This document shows, in pieces, positions 27,368-39,151 of a DNA stretch of 64,000 nt (positions are counted from its first letter, which is position 1; each line of letters begins with the position of its first letter). The notes under the pieces were generated by a model. It saw nothing but the letters and a program-made list of their open reading frames with translations. It was not told the origin of the DNA and made no database searches. The DNA is from Sinorhizobium mexicanum (lineage in GTDB: Bacteria; Pseudomonadota; Alphaproteobacteria; Rhizobiales; Rhizobiaceae): assembly GCF_013488225.1 (NCBI RefSeq), contig NZ_CP041238.1, positions 1,017,501 through 1,081,500 of the forward strand, given 5' to 3'. Made by a program: the position numbers and the translations under genes.

Positions 27368-27388
27368 CCAATGTCAGTATCCTGCAAA

Positions 27389-27919
27389 TTAGGGGAGGGC
27401 GTCGTAGCCCTCGCCGAAGCCCTTGAGGTCGACCGGGATGCCGATACCTTCTTCTGGCGATTGGAAGACAATGAAGGTCGCGGTCGCACCGGCGCGGAAA
27501 GTCTTCAGGAGCTCGTCTTCCAGCACCACTTCGGCATAGCATCCGTCGGAGAAGCAGCGCACGAAATAGGCGCGACCGATATCCTTGCCATCGACGTTGA
27601 GACCAAGGCCGTTCGGCAGAAGCACGCCGAGCGGTGCGAGAACGCGCAGGATCTTCGCCTTGCGGTCGGCGGTCTTCAGTACCACGACCGAAAGCCCGAC
27701 TTCCGGCCTGTCCTCGGCGATGACGTTCTGCATCAGCGCGCATTGCTCAGCCGAGGCGCCCGCCGGCTGATCGCAAACGATCGACCAGGCGCCGTGGTTT
27801 GACTTCACCGTTCCTGGCGTTGCGCCGGATTGCTGGGCCATGCTTGCGGTGGGGAAGACGAGGGTGGCAATTCCGAGCGCGGCCAGAACCGGCAGCCGGG
27901 AGAAGAGGGACAGGCCCAT
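27389..27919 (-). CDS. invasion-associated locus B (IalB) family protein
   Basis: A 177-residue exported protein. A signal peptide (MGLSLFSRLPVLAALG..., cleavage near SMAQQ) is followed by the IalB domain: HGAWSIVCDQPAG, EQCALMQNV, VVLKTADRKAKILRVLAPLGVLLPNGLGL (landmark PLGVLLPNGL) and YFVRCFSDGCYAEV. Bartonella IalB contributes to erythrocyte invasion; rhizobial homologues are common and their role is unknown. The four cysteines could form disulfides. The ATG at 27919 has GAGG upstream. Confidence 0.9.
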   Translation of the reverse strand: MGLSLFSRLPVLAALGIATLVFPTASMAQQSGATPGTVKSNHGAWSIVCDQPAGASAEQCALMQNVIAEDRPEVGLSVVVLKTADRKAKILRVLAPLGVLLPNGLGLNVDGKDIGRAYFVRCFSDGCYAEVVLEDELLKTFRAGATATFIVFQSPEEGIGIPVDLKGFGEGYDALP

Positions 27920-28197
27920 GTAAACCTCAAAACGTCGAATCATCAGGGCTATTCTTGATGCGCGCGAAGATAAATGAAAAGCCCTGCGTGCTACATTCCA
28001 GCGCCATATGGCGGAAATTGGGCCCCATCGGGGGAAGCCTGGAACGCAAATAATAGATTGGCAGTCGCGCGGACCACGATACGCCTAACGCAATTCGCAG
28101 GCGGGCGCGAGGGGTTGCCTGTGAGAAAAGCCGCCTTGTGCAAAAATGCCGCACGGGGTTGATTGGACAGATGTTGCGGCGCTGGTCAAACTGTGGT

Positions 28198-28226
28198 TTG
28201 AAGCGCTGCAGTATCGCAGGGATTCT
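28198..28226 (+). promoter_or_regulatory. candidate promoter for the cytochrome oxidase operon
   Basis: TTGAAG (-35) and GATTCT (-10) are 17 bp apart. The match to the rhizobial vegetative consensus is moderate. If used, transcription would start near 28233, placing the FixK box at about +6 to +19. Confidence 0.3.
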
Positions 28227-28237
28227 GCGGTTTCGGT

Positions 28238-28251
28238 TTGATCCTGATCAA
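28238..28251 (+). promoter_or_regulatory. FNR/FixK-type anaerobox upstream of ctaC
   Basis: TTGATCCTGATCAA is a perfect TTGAT-N4-ATCAA palindrome, the consensus of FNR/FixK/FnrN proteins. It ends 20 bp before the ctaC start codon, a position suited to repression rather than activation. Confidence 0.7.
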
Positions 28252-28271
28252 GCGCATTGGGGAGACACATT

Positions 28272-30865
<2,594 letters not shown>

Positions 30866-30878
30866 CGGGGAACGAACA

Positions 30879-30902
30879 GAAGCCGCCGGTTCCGGCGGCT
30901 TC
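30879..30902 (+). terminator. hairpin between ctaD and ctaB
   Basis: GAAGCCGCCG and CGGCGGCTTC form a 10-bp stem over GTTC. No T-run follows, so it may be an RNA-processing or stability element or partial attenuator instead of a full terminator. Confidence 0.5.
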
Positions 30903-30963
30903 ACACCGCCGGCCTGCCGGCAGAATGCGGCTGCCATGGTCGCAGCAATTTCAAGGACGAGAC

Positions 30964-31920
30964 ATGACGCTCATCGACAATCACGAAGCAGTCGGCATGG
31001 AAGGCGTACCGCGCCTGTCCGAGGCCTCTGCGCGCGATTACTTCGAGCTCCTGAAGCCGCGCGTCATGTCTCTTGTCGTCTTTACCGCCTTTGCAGGGCT
31101 CGTCCTTGCGCCGGGACAAATTAATCCCTTTATCGGCTTCATCGCCATCCTGTGCATTGCCGTCGGTGCCGGCGCCTCCGGTGCGCTGAACATGTGGTAC
31201 GACGCCGATATCGACGCCGTGATGAGCCGTACCGCCAAGCGTCCGATCCCCGCCGGCAAGATCCTGCCTGAGGAGGCGCTCGCCTTCGGGCTGACGCTGT
31301 CGGCGTTTTCCGTGATCATCCTCGGGCTCGCCGTCAATTGGCTCGCAGCCGGGTTGCTCGCCTTCACGATTTTCTTCTACGCCGTGATCTACACCATGTG
31401 GCTGAAGCGCTCGACGCCGCAGAACATCGTTATCGGCGGCGCGGCGGGAGCCTTCCCGCCGATGATTGGTTGGGCCTGTGTGACCGGCGGCGTGTCGATC
31501 GAAAGCATCGTGCTTTTTCTCATCACCTTCCTCTGGACGCCGGCTCATTTCTGGGCGCTGGCCCTGTTCAAGATGCGTGACTATGGTGCCGTCGGCGTGC
31601 CGATGATGCCCAACGTCTGCGGCGAGGCGACGACGAAGAAACAGATCGTCATCTACGCCGTCTTGACCGCGATCACCGGTATCTGTCCCGCCGTCCTCGG
31701 CTTCGCGAGCCTTGGCTATGGCGCGTTTGCCACGGCCATGGGTCTCGGCTTCGTTTGGTATTCCATCGGAGTTCTGCGCATGCCGGAGGGAGACGAGAAA
31801 ATGGTGCCAGCCAAGAAACTCTTCGCCTTTTCGATCGCCTATCTATTCGCGATCTTCTCGGCCCTGGTGGTCGACTACGTGATCGCGCAGATCTGGCTCA
31901 ACGCCGGAGGTATCGTCTAA
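30964..31920 (+). CDS. ctaB: protoheme IX farnesyltransferase (haem O synthase)
   Basis: A 318-residue UbiA-family membrane prenyltransferase that adds a farnesyl group to haem B to give haem O, the precursor of haem A for the aa3 oxidase. The first aspartate-rich motif is [15 protein letters not shown] (about residues 82-96, landmark DxxxD), and [17 protein letters not shown] follows (about 142). The ATG at 30964 gives the normal N-terminus ending in [13 protein letters not shown]. Its stop shares one base with the ATG of the next gene (TAATG). Confidence 0.96.
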   Translation: MTLIDNHEAVGMEGVPRLSEASARDYFELLKPRVMSLVVFTAFAGLVLAPGQINPFIGFIAILCIAVGAGASGALNMWYDADIDAVMSRTAKRPIPAGKILPEEALAFGLTLSAFSVIILGLAVNWLAAGLLAFTIFFYAVIYTMWLKRSTPQNIVIGGAAGAFPPMIGWACVTGGVSIESIVLFLITFLWTPAHFWALALFKMRDYGAVGVPMMPNVCGEATTKKQIVIYAVLTAITGICPAVLGFASLGYGAFATAMGLGFVWYSIGVLRMPEGDEKMVPAKKLFAFSIAYLFAIFSALVVDYVIAQIWLNAGGIV

Positions 31921-32060
31921 TGGAAACCGTCAAGCTCAGTGAGGCACAGCGCAAGTCGCGCCGCAGCCGCAACATCGCCCTTGGTCTCGTGCTCGCCGGC
32001 CTCGTTGCCCTTTTCTACGTCGTCACGCTGATAAAGTTCGGCAACGGCATGGTCCATTGA
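31920..32060 (+). CDS. CoxF-like small cytochrome oxidase operon protein
   Basis: A 46-residue protein beginning [15 protein letters not shown] with one transmembrane helix ([19 protein letters not shown]). Small single-helix proteins with this position between ctaB and ctaG, and similar sequence, occur in other Rhizobiales and are annotated CoxF. It starts on the last base of the ctaB stop codon, which implies tight co-translation. Its role in assembly or as a small subunit is unknown. Confidence 0.8.
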   Translation: METVKLSEAQRKSRRSRNIALGLVLAGLVALFYVVTLIKFGNGMVH

Positions 32061-32071
32061 GTACGCCGCGT

Positions 32072-32674
32072 ATGACCAACACCCCGCAATCGACCCGGAA
32101 AGAGCGCGCAAACGGCCTGATCGTCGGCACCTGCATTGCTTTCGTGGCAGGCATGGTCGGCATGGCCTATGCCGCAGTGCCGCTCTACGACATGTTCTGC
32201 CGGGTGACGGGCTATAACGGCACGACGCAGCGGGTCGAGCAGGCCTCGGACGTCATCCTCGACGAGAAGGTCAAGATTACCTTCGACGCCAATACGTCCG
32301 GCCTACCGTGGGAATTCAAGCCCGTCCAGCGCGACATCGACGTCAGGATCGGCGAGACCGTGCAGGTCAGCTATCGGGCGAAGAATCTATCGTCGAAGCC
32401 GACGACCGGCCAGGCGACCTTCAACGTGACGCCAATGGCGGCAGGCGCCTATTTCAACAAGGTGCAGTGCTTCTGCTTCACGGAAACAACCCTTCAGCCG
32501 GGCGAAGAGATGGAGATGCCGGTCGTCTTCTTCGTCGATCCGGAGATCGTCAAGACGGTCGAAACCAAGGGCATCAAGACACTTACGCTGTCCTACACCT
32601 TCTACCCGCGCGAGCCGTCCAAGCCGCTCGCCGAAGTGAAGGCTAAGGCGGGGGAAGCTCAGAACAAACTTTGA
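32072..32674 (+). CDS. ctaG: cytochrome c oxidase assembly protein CtaG (Cox11)
   Basis: A 200-residue protein with one N-terminal transmembrane helix (about 15-38) and a periplasmic domain that delivers copper to the CuB site of subunit I. The Cox11 signature is [31 protein letters not shown], with the Cu-binding CFCF. The ATG at 32072 is chosen; a TTG at 32057 overlapping the previous stop is also possible. It follows the CoxF-like gene immediately and precedes ctaE by 64 bp. Confidence 0.95.
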   Translation: MTNTPQSTRKERANGLIVGTCIAFVAGMVGMAYAAVPLYDMFCRVTGYNGTTQRVEQASDVILDEKVKITFDANTSGLPWEFKPVQRDIDVRIGETVQVSYRAKNLSSKPTTGQATFNVTPMAAGAYFNKVQCFCFTETTLQPGEEMEMPVVFFVDPEIVKTVETKGIKTLTLSYTFYPREPSKPLAEVKAKAGEAQNKL

Positions 32675-32738
32675 CAGAGACCCCGTTTCGGCTATGCCGG
32701 GCGGGCGACAAGAGAAAGACCTATCGGGGATTACTGAC

Positions 32739-33617
32739 ATGGCCGATGCGCATCAGAAGAATCACGACTACCACATCATAGACCCGAGCCCGTGGCCGCT
32801 GCTCGCCTCCATCGGCGCCTTCGTCATGGCTTTGGGCGGCGTTGGCTTCATGCGCTTTGTGGCCGGTGGTTCGTTCAAGCTGTTCGGAGCTGAGCTTGCC
32901 ACTCCCTGGGTCTTCTTCATCGGCCTGGCGCTGGTGCTCTACACCATGTTCGGCTGGTGGTCGGACACGATCAAGGAAGCCCATGAGGGACATCATACCC
33001 GCGTCGTGTCGCTGCACCTGCGCTATGGCATGATCATGTTCATCGCCTCGGAGGTGATGTTCTTCGTAGCCTGGTTCTGGGCCTTCTTCGATGCAAGCCT
33101 CTTCCCGGGCGAAGCGATCCAGGCCGCGCGCGCGACCTACACCGGCGGCGTCTGGCCACCGAAGGGCATTGAGGTCCTCGATCCCTGGCACCTGCCGCTC
33201 TACAACACTGTCATCCTGCTTTTGTCCGGCACGACCGTTACCTGGGCACACCACGCGCTGCTGCACGATGACCGCAAGGGTCTGGTCTACGGCCTGACGC
33301 TGACGGTTCTGCTCGGTGTCCTGTTCTCCAGCGTCCAGGCTTACGAATATGCGCACGCGCCGTTCGCCTTCCGGGACTCGATTTATGGCGCAACCTTCTT
33401 CATGGCGACCGGCTTCCACGGTTTCCACGTTCTGATCGGCACGATCTTCCTGCTGGTCTGCCTGTTGCGGGCGATACGCGGCGACTTTACCCCGAAGCAG
33501 CATTTCGGCCTTGAGGCGGCTGCCTGGTACTGGCACTTCGTTGACGTCGTCTGGCTGTTCCTCTTCTTCTCCATCTATATCTGGGGCAGCTGGGGTGCGC
33601 CGATCGCGCACGGCTAA
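32739..33617 (+). CDS. ctaE: cytochrome c oxidase subunit III (aa3-type)
   Basis: A 292-residue protein with about seven transmembrane helices. Family landmarks are [24 protein letters not shown] (landmark SEVMFF), [22 protein letters not shown] and the C-terminal [15 protein letters not shown]. It is the structural subunit III of the aa3 oxidase. The ATG at 32739 gives the expected [12 protein letters not shown] start; an open extension upstream overlaps the intergenic region and is not family-like. Confidence 0.97.
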   Translation: MADAHQKNHDYHIIDPSPWPLLASIGAFVMALGGVGFMRFVAGGSFKLFGAELATPWVFFIGLALVLYTMFGWWSDTIKEAHEGHHTRVVSLHLRYGMIMFIASEVMFFVAWFWAFFDASLFPGEAIQAARATYTGGVWPPKGIEVLDPWHLPLYNTVILLLSGTTVTWAHHALLHDDRKGLVYGLTLTVLLGVLFSSVQAYEYAHAPFAFRDSIYGATFFMATGFHGFHVLIGTIFLLVCLLRAIRGDFTPKQHFGLEAAAWYWHFVDVVWLFLFFSIYIWGSWGAPIAHG

Positions 33618-33643
33618 CAGGCCGTCGACGGTGTACTGAATTC

Positions 33644-33672
33644 GGGGCGGCCTGCGGAAATGCGGCCGCCCC
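33644..33672. terminator. hairpin after ctaE
   Basis: GGGGCGGCC and GGCCGCCCC form a 9-bp stem over an 11-base loop, followed by TTGCATTT. It may terminate or attenuate transcription between ctaE and the DUF983 gene. Confidence 0.6.
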
Positions 33673-33691
33673 TTGCATTTGGAGGTGAGCA

Positions 33692-34075
33692 ATGACTGAC
33701 GACAAGGCGCTCTATCCGCCGGTCGACCCGATCTTGACCGGCATCAAGGGGCACTGCCCGCGCTGCGGCCAGGGTCAACTCTTCGATGGGTTCCTGAAAC
33801 TGCGCCCGGGATGCAGCAATTGCGAACTCGACTATCGCTTCGCCGATTCCGGCGACGGACCTGTTGTCTTCGTCATCCTGATCGTCGGCTTCATCGTCGT
33901 CGGCGCGGCGCTGTGGATGGAGGTCAACATCAATCCGCCGCTTTGGCTGCATTTCCTGCTCTGGATACCGCTGGCGACGGTCCTCAGCCTCGTTCTGACG
34001 CGGATGCTGAAGGGCGTCTTGATCAACGTGCAATACCGCAACAGCGCGCGTCCGGGTGAGATCGATCATGGTTGA
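33692..34075 (+). CDS. DUF983 domain-containing membrane protein
   Basis: A 127-residue protein with a zinc-ribbon-like pair (CPRCGQG and CSNCELD, residues 24-50) and two transmembrane helices (VFVILIVGFIVVGAALWM and a second at LLWIPLATVLSLVLT). DUF983 proteins are frequently found beside cytochrome oxidase genes, as here, and may help assembly. GGAGG precedes the start. The stop overlaps the SURF1 start by 8 bp. Confidence 0.88.
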   Translation: MTDDKALYPPVDPILTGIKGHCPRCGQGQLFDGFLKLRPGCSNCELDYRFADSGDGPVVFVILIVGFIVVGAALWMEVNINPPLWLHFLLWIPLATVLSLVLTRMLKGVLINVQYRNSARPGEIDHG

Positions 34076-34844
34076 GGCGCGCAAGCCGGCAGCGCGCGGC
34101 CGCCTCGGCAAGATCGCTGGCTTTTTCCTGGTGATTGCGGCCCTTGGCGTGCTTGTGTCGCTCGGCACATGGCAGATGCAGCGGCTTCAGTGGAAGGAAA
34201 CACTGCTGGCTGCGATCGCCGAGCGGCGCACGGCGCCCCCGGTATCGCTAGAGGAAATCGAGGCAATGGCCGCCGCCGGCGACGACATCGACTACCGCAC
34301 TGTCCGGGTGGCGGGAACCTACGATCACGGCAAGGAGCGGCATTTCTTCGCCACCCACGAGGGCCGCACCGGCTACTATGTCTTCACCCCGCTGATGCTC
34401 GCAGGCGGCCGCGCCCTCTTCGTCAACCGCGGCTTCGTGCCGTTCGAGAAGAAGGACGCGTCGACTCGCCCCGAAGGGCAGGTCGCCGGAACGGTGACCG
34501 TGAACGGCCTTGCCCGCCCGAGACTTTCGGAAAAGCCTTCCTCTCTCGTTCCCGACAACGACATCGCCAAGAACATCTTCTACTGGAAGGACCTCGACGC
34601 AATGGCGGGATCGGCCGGCATAGCGACCGATCGTGTCGTTCCCTTCTTCGTGGACGCCGATGCCTCTGCAAATCCCGGCGGCCTGCCGATCGGCGGCGTC
34701 ACGCAATTCGACCTGCCCAACAACCATCTGCAATATGCTCTTACATGGTACGGCCTAGCGGCCGCGCTGGTGGCGGTGAGCGGTGTTTACCTCTATCGCC
34801 GCAGGCGGCAACCCACGCAGGAAAATTCGGTTTCCGACGTCTGA
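34068..34844 (+). CDS. SURF1 family cytochrome oxidase assembly protein
   Basis: A 258-residue protein with transmembrane helices at both ends (about 15-35 and 230-250) flanking a periplasmic domain. SURF1 signatures are LGTWQMQRLQWK (about 33-45), YVFTPLML...ALFVNRGFVP and FDLPNNHLQYALTWYGLA. SURF1 proteins support haem A insertion into subunit I. It overlaps the DUF983 gene and closes the oxidase cluster. Confidence 0.93.
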   Translation: MVEARKPAARGRLGKIAGFFLVIAALGVLVSLGTWQMQRLQWKETLLAAIAERRTAPPVSLEEIEAMAAAGDDIDYRTVRVAGTYDHGKERHFFATHEGRTGYYVFTPLMLAGGRALFVNRGFVPFEKKDASTRPEGQVAGTVTVNGLARPRLSEKPSSLVPDNDIAKNIFYWKDLDAMAGSAGIATDRVVPFFVDADASANPGGLPIGGVTQFDLPNNHLQYALTWYGLAAALVAVSGVYLYRRRRQPTQENSVSDV

Positions 34845-34922
34845 CCGCGGATATGAGGCGCATGTGATCTTTCGGGCGATCCACGCGGTGGTACGGCATT
34901 TGCTCGGTTGAAGGTGTTCTTC

Positions 34923-34950
34923 CTTGTGTGCGTTGCCGTTGCCGCTATAT
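34923..34950 (+). promoter_or_regulatory. candidate promoter for ispH
   Basis: CTTGTG (34923-34928) and CTATAT (34945-34950), 16 bp apart, resemble the rhizobial vegetative promoter CTTGAC-N17-CTATAT. The predicted transcript would start about 57 bp before the ispH ATG. Confidence 0.45.
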
Positions 34951-35013
34951 ATGGCGCATGGCCGGGATAGCTCGGCTACGTTCGCTCCTGTTTGTTCTAC
35001 CATTTTGTGACTC

Positions 35014-36024
35014 ATGGCCTCATCCGCGGCAGCAAAATCTCCCGTTACCATTCGCCTCTGCGGCCCGCGCGGCTTCTGCGCCGGCGTCGATCGGGCGATT
35101 CAGATCGTCGTTCTTGCGTTGAAGGAGTTCGGCGCGCCGGTCTACGTCCGCCACGAGATCGTGCACAATCGCTATGTTGTCGAGGGGCTCGAAGCCAAGG
35201 GTGCGATCTTTGTCGAGGAATTGGACGAGATCCCGCTGGAGCATCGCAAGCAACCCGTCGTCTTTTCGGCCCATGGCGTTCCGAAGTCCGTGCCGGCGGA
35301 TGCAGATGCTCGCAATCTGTTCTATCTCGACGCCACCTGTCCGCTCGTGTCGAAGGTACACAAGCAGGCGATGCGCCATCATCGGCTGGGACGCCATGTC
35401 GTGCTCATTGGCCATGCCGGGCACCCGGAGGTCATCGGCACGATGGGGCAACTGCCGGAGGGCGCCGTGTCGCTCGTCGAGACCGTGGAAGACGCGGACG
35501 TCTACATGCCGCCGGACCCCGATAATCTCGGATTCGTCACCCAGACGACGCTGTCGGTCGACGACACTGCCGGCGTCATCAAGCGGCTGCACGAGCGCTT
35601 CCCGAACCTGACTGCGCCAGCGGCCGATTCGATCTGCTACGCGACCACGAACCGCCAGGAAGCGGTAAAGCAGGCGGCGCCCGGCTGCGACCTGTTCCTG
35701 ATCGTCGGCGCGCCGAATTCCTCCAATTCCAAGCGTCTCGTCGAAGTGGCGCTGAGGGCCGGGGCAAAAAAATCTGTTCTGGTCCAGCGCGCGTCGGAAA
35801 TCGACTGGGAAGCGATCGGGGATATTTCTACCGTTGGCTTGTCGGCCGGCGCGTCTGCGCCGGAGGTTATCGTCAACGAAATCATCGAGGCGTTCCGCGA
35901 GCGTTACGATGCGGCGGTGGAGCTTGCCGACACGGTCGAGGAAAACGAGAACTTCCTCGTCAACAGGGAGATCCGCCACGTCGAATTGACCGCCGCCGAC
36001 ATGGCCTTCGTCAACGGCGAATAA
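35014..36024 (+). CDS. ispH: 4-hydroxy-3-methylbut-2-enyl diphosphate reductase
   Basis: A 336-residue [4Fe-4S] enzyme that makes isopentenyl and dimethylallyl diphosphate from HMBPP, the last step of the non-mevalonate pathway begun by dxs. The three cluster cysteines are in [10 protein letters not shown] (about residue 14-20), [11 protein letters not shown] (about 108) and [11 protein letters not shown] (about 206). HGVPKSVP and the [11 protein letters not shown] motif are also present. It is followed by thrB after 68 bp. Confidence 0.97.
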   Translation: MASSAAAKSPVTIRLCGPRGFCAGVDRAIQIVVLALKEFGAPVYVRHEIVHNRYVVEGLEAKGAIFVEELDEIPLEHRKQPVVFSAHGVPKSVPADADARNLFYLDATCPLVSKVHKQAMRHHRLGRHVVLIGHAGHPEVIGTMGQLPEGAVSLVETVEDADVYMPPDPDNLGFVTQTTLSVDDTAGVIKRLHERFPNLTAPAADSICYATTNRQEAVKQAAPGCDLFLIVGAPNSSNSKRLVEVALRAGAKKSVLVQRASEIDWEAIGDISTVGLSAGASAPEVIVNEIIEAFRERYDAAVELADTVEENENFLVNREIRHVELTAADMAFVNGE

Positions 36025-36092
36025 ATCGAAGCGCGGTCTTCCGCCGCGGCCTGCTCCAACTACTCGACGTATATTTCTGAAAGTGGCGAACC

Positions 36093-37073
36093 TTGGCAGT
36101 TTATACCGACATCACGGAAGACGACCTGATCCGTTTTCTGGCAGCCTATGACATAGGTGCCCTGACCTCCTACAAGGGCATCGCGGAAGGCGTTGAAAAC
36201 TCAAACTTCCTTCTCCACACGACCAAGGGCTCCTATATCCTCACGCTTTACGAAAAGCGCGTAAACGCGGACGATCTGCCGTTCTTCCTTGGCCTGATGC
36301 ATCATCTGGCCGAACGGGGGCTGTCCTGCCCGTTGCCGCTGCCGCGCGCGGATGGCGAGCTTCTGGGAGAACTGTCGGGCCGCCCGGCCGCCGTGATCTC
36401 CTTCCTCGAAGGCATGTGGCTGAGAAAGCCCGAGGCGCAGCATTGCCGCGAGGTCGGCCGTGCGCTCGCGGCCATGCATGTCGCCGGCCAGGATTTTCCC
36501 TTGAAGCGCGCCAACGCGCTCTCGGTTGGTGGTTGGCGTCCGCTCTGGCAGAACTCTGAGGCCCGTGCCGATGAGGTGCAGGCCGGTTTGAAGGATGAGA
36601 TCGCAGCGGAACTGAGCTATCTGGAGGCACGTTGGCCGAAGAACCTGCCGGAAGGTGTCATTCATGCGGATCTTTTTCCGGACAACGTCTTCTTTCTCGG
36701 CGATCGTCTATCGGGTCTCATTGATTTCTATTTCGCCTGCAACGATTTCCTCGCCTACGACGTCGCCATCTGCCTGAATTCCTGGTGCTTCGAGAAGAAT
36801 GGCTCCTACAACATCACCAAGGGCATGGCGCTGCTATCGGGCTACCAGAGCGTGCGAAGGCTGACGGCGGAAGAAGTGGCCGCCCTGCCGCTGCTCGCGC
36901 GGGGATCGGCCCTGCGCTTCTTCCTGACGCGCCTCTACGACTGGCTGATGACGCCACCCGGCGCTCTCGTGGTGAAGAAGGACCCGCTCGAATATCTGAC
37001 GAAGATCCGCTTCCATCGCGCCATCCTGTCGAGCGCCGAATACGGCCTCACGCGCCAGGAGGCATCGGCATGA
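36093..37073 (+). CDS. thrB: homoserine kinase (type II, aminoglycoside-phosphotransferase fold)
   Basis: A 326-residue enzyme phosphorylating homoserine for threonine synthesis. It is of the APH-fold ThrB type of alphaproteobacteria, not the GHMP type. Motifs: [24 protein letters not shown] (ATP site), [14 protein letters not shown] (catalytic loop HxDxxxDN) and [16 protein letters not shown] (metal site). The start is a TTG at 36093 giving [16 protein letters not shown]. The stop overlaps the rnhA start (ATGA). thrC lies at 44.9 kb in this window. Confidence 0.95.
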   Translation: MAVYTDITEDDLIRFLAAYDIGALTSYKGIAEGVENSNFLLHTTKGSYILTLYEKRVNADDLPFFLGLMHHLAERGLSCPLPLPRADGELLGELSGRPAAVISFLEGMWLRKPEAQHCREVGRALAAMHVAGQDFPLKRANALSVGGWRPLWQNSEARADEVQAGLKDEIAAELSYLEARWPKNLPEGVIHADLFPDNVFFLGDRLSGLIDFYFACNDFLAYDVAICLNSWCFEKNGSYNITKGMALLSGYQSVRRLTAEEVAALPLLARGSALRFFLTRLYDWLMTPPGALVVKKDPLEYLTKIRFHRAILSSAEYGLTRQEASA

Positions 37074-37531
37074 AGCACGTCGACATCTTTACCGACGGCG
37101 CCTGTTCGGGAAATCCCGGCCCGGGCGGCTGGGGTGCGGTGCTTCGCTATGGCGACGTCGAGAAGGAAATGTCCGGTGGAGAAGCCGAGACCACCAACAA
37201 TCGCATGGAACTGCTCGCCGCAATCTCGGCGTTGAATGCGCTGAAGCAACCCTGCGAGGTCGATCTTCATACCGACAGCAAATACGTCATGGACGGTATC
37301 TCAAAATGGATCCACGGCTGGAAGCGTAACGGTTGGAAGACCGGAGACAGAAAGCCAGTGAAGAACGGCGAGCTTTGGCAGGCGTTGGATGAGGCGAGGG
37401 GCCGCCACAACGTGATCTGGCACTGGGTCAAGGGCCATGCCGGCCACCCCGAGAACGAGCGCGCGGATGAACTCGCGCGCAAGGGCATGGAGCCGTTCAA
37501 GAAGACTCGCCGCCCTGGTGTTGCGGTATGA
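37070..37531 (+). CDS. rnhA: ribonuclease HI
   Basis: A 153-residue enzyme that degrades the RNA of RNA:DNA hybrids. The four acidic catalytic residues are visible in [16 protein letters not shown] (Asp), [10 protein letters not shown] (Glu), [11 protein letters not shown] (Asp) and NERADELA (Asp). The ATG overlaps the thrB stop, so translation is coupled. It is convergent with the peroxiredoxin gene. Confidence 0.96.
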   Translation: MKHVDIFTDGACSGNPGPGGWGAVLRYGDVEKEMSGGEAETTNNRMELLAAISALNALKQPCEVDLHTDSKYVMDGISKWIHGWKRNGWKTGDRKPVKNGELWQALDEARGRHNVIWHWVKGHAGHPENERADELARKGMEPFKKTRRPGVAV

Positions 37532-37532
37532 A

Positions 37533-37549
37533 CGGGCCTATCCGGCCCG
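37533..37549. terminator. short hairpin between rnhA and the peroxiredoxin gene
   Basis: CGGGCC and GGCCCG form a 6-bp stem over five bases directly after the rnhA stop. It is a weak terminator candidate for the convergent pair. Confidence 0.45.
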
Positions 37550-37576
37550 CTTCAAACGACCCGAAATGTCAGCTTT

Positions 37577-38062
37577 TCAAAGCTGTTCCAGCATGGCGGC
37601 GGCACCCGAAACGGTCGCCTGGCCGGGGGTTTCCTCGACATTCAGAGCCTTGACCACTCCGTCCTCGACCAGCATGGAATAGCGCTTGGAGCGGATTCCG
37701 AGCGTGCCGGCCGAAAGATCGATGTCCATGCCAAGCGCCTTTGTGAAGGCGGCGTTCCAGTCCGACAGGAAATGGATCTTGCCCATGCCGCCGGACGAGG
37801 TCGCCCAGGCGCCCATGACATGCAGGTCGTTGACCGCGACAACGGCAATGTCGTCAACACCGCGGGCCAGGATCGCGTCGCGATTTTCGAGATAGCCGGG
37901 AAGATGATTGAGCGAGCAGGTCGGCGTGAAGGCACCCGGCACGGCAAACAGCACGACGCGCTTGCCCTTGAAGAGCTCGTCCGTCGTCACCTCAACCGGG
38001 CCGTCGGCAGTCTTTTCCTTGAAGGTTGCGGTGGGCAGCTTGTCTCCGACGGAAATGGTCAC
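37577..38062 (-). CDS. peroxiredoxin (Prx5/redoxin type)
   Basis: A 161-residue thiol peroxidase. The peroxidatic cysteine is in FAVPGAFTPTCSLNHLPGY (about residue 48), and the arginine site is in GIRSKRYSMLVEDG (about 125). It belongs to the Prx5-like group that reduces hydrogen and organic peroxides with glutathione or thioredoxin partners. No second conserved cysteine is evident. It lies in a minus-strand pair with the DsbD-like gene 76 bp upstream. Confidence 0.92.
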   Translation of the reverse strand: MTISVGDKLPTATFKEKTADGPVEVTTDELFKGKRVVLFAVPGAFTPTCSLNHLPGYLENRDAILARGVDDIAVVAVNDLHVMGAWATSSGGMGKIHFLSDWNAAFTKALGMDIDLSAGTLGIRSKRYSMLVEDGVVKALNVEETPGQATVSGAAAMLEQL

Positions 38063-38138
38063 GGTCTTCTCCCTGATTTTGAGCGGGGTTCGGTGCGATT
38101 GAGCGACAGCCGAACGCGTGAGGGACTATAGGTCGCCA

Positions 38139-38987
38139 TCAATCAAAGGCAAGGGTCGTTTCCATGCTCCTGCTGCCGGCGCGCACCGTAAGGGCAACCG
38201 GCTTTCCCTTGATATTGCGGTCCTTGCCGGAAAACCTCACCGGAATATCCGCCGTGCGCTGAACGCCCGTTTCAACTCCGAATGCCGGCTCGCCGAAGCT
38301 CATGCCGGCCGGACCGGCGAAAAAGAGATCAGGCTCGCCTGCGGTTGCTTCTGGAGGCAATTGAAGGCGAAGCCGGATCGCTCCTGCCTCTTCGTCGAAC
38401 CTCGCTGTGGCCACCTTGAAATCGGTCGACGGGGCTTGCGGCAGCGCCGCCACCGCATCGGCGATCCGTGCCCCGTCGAGCGGATTGTCGAACTCACCCT
38501 TCTTCAGGACAAGGTTCAGTTCGCCTTGGACCGGGATGCAGATGTCCTCGCATATGCCCAGGAAGACGGACGCGCGGACAGCGAGGTCGCCGTCGTCACG
38601 CGTCCTCTTCAGCGTCAGCGGGAAGGTGACGGGCGTGTCATAGCCGACATAGCGCGCCGGCCCTTCACCGAACGTCTTCGGCGCGGGGAAATCGATGCCC
38701 TCCAGAACAACGCCGGAGGAGGGGTCGATCGTAATCTGTGGGGGTATCCCGCTTGCGCCCGGATTGCGCCAGTAGGTCTTCCAGCCAGGTTTGAGTTTGA
38801 TCTCGAGAATAGCAGGAATAGTGCCGTCCGCTTGTGGCTGCGCGGCGACGAGGCGGATGGCTCCGCCGGCCGACGTCACCCATTCGCTGGCGGCCGCATG
38901 CGATTTTGCAGGAAGAAAAAATAAGAGCAGAAGACTTGCCGCGGCCACGCGTTGGGCCATCTTCTCTACCGTGGGGCGCTTGGTCAT
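38139..38987 (-). CDS. DsbD alpha-like (protein-disulfide reductase domain) exported protein
   Basis: A 282-residue exported protein with a signal peptide (residues 10-30, LLLLFFLPAKSHA). The mature part resembles the N-terminal thiol-accepting domain of DsbD/ScsB: EIKLKPGWKTYWRNPGASGIPPQI (landmark PGWKTYWRNPG), VTFPLTLKR and the cysteine pair FLGICEDICIPVQGELNL. No membrane or thioredoxin domain of DsbD follows, so it is a stand-alone periplasmic domain, perhaps redox-linked to cytochrome or copper maturation. Confidence 0.88.
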   Translation of the reverse strand: MTKRPTVEKMAQRVAAASLLLLFFLPAKSHAAASEWVTSAGGAIRLVAAQPQADGTIPAILEIKLKPGWKTYWRNPGASGIPPQITIDPSSGVVLEGIDFPAPKTFGEGPARYVGYDTPVTFPLTLKRTRDDGDLAVRASVFLGICEDICIPVQGELNLVLKKGEFDNPLDGARIADAVAALPQAPSTDFKVATARFDEEAGAIRLRLQLPPEATAGEPDLFFAGPAGMSFGEPAFGVETGVQRTADIPVRFSGKDRNIKGKPVALTVRAGSRSMETTLAFD

Positions 38988-39062
38988 GGGCTAAGCATTA
39001 CCGTTCTTCGGCCCGTGCCGCCAGTCGCCCAGCCTATGCCGGCGATCATATTCGCTTGATCG

Positions 39063-39085
39063 GCACGCGCGAGCGTCGCGCGTGC
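39063..39085. promoter_or_regulatory. inverted repeat between divergent DsbD-like and yqgE genes
   Basis: GCACGCGC and GCGCGTGC are perfect 8-bp arms over a seven-base spacer, followed by AAATTTT. It lies in the 164-bp gap between two start codons and could be an operator or hairpin. Confidence 0.4.
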
Positions 39086-39151
39086 AAATTTTCGCAGCCG
39101 CCACGTAGAGGCGCTTTTCATTTCGTGGCGAATTGATAGGCTATATCCATT

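Larger units (their letters stand above)
27920..28271. other. intergenic region upstream of ctaC and the IalB-like gene
   Basis: A 352-bp gene-free stretch between divergent genes. It holds the FNR/FixK box at 28238-28251 and a weak promoter-like pair (TTGAAG at 28198-28203, GATTCT at 28221-28226) upstream of it. No open frame with coding character or RNA gene was seen. Confidence 0.6.
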
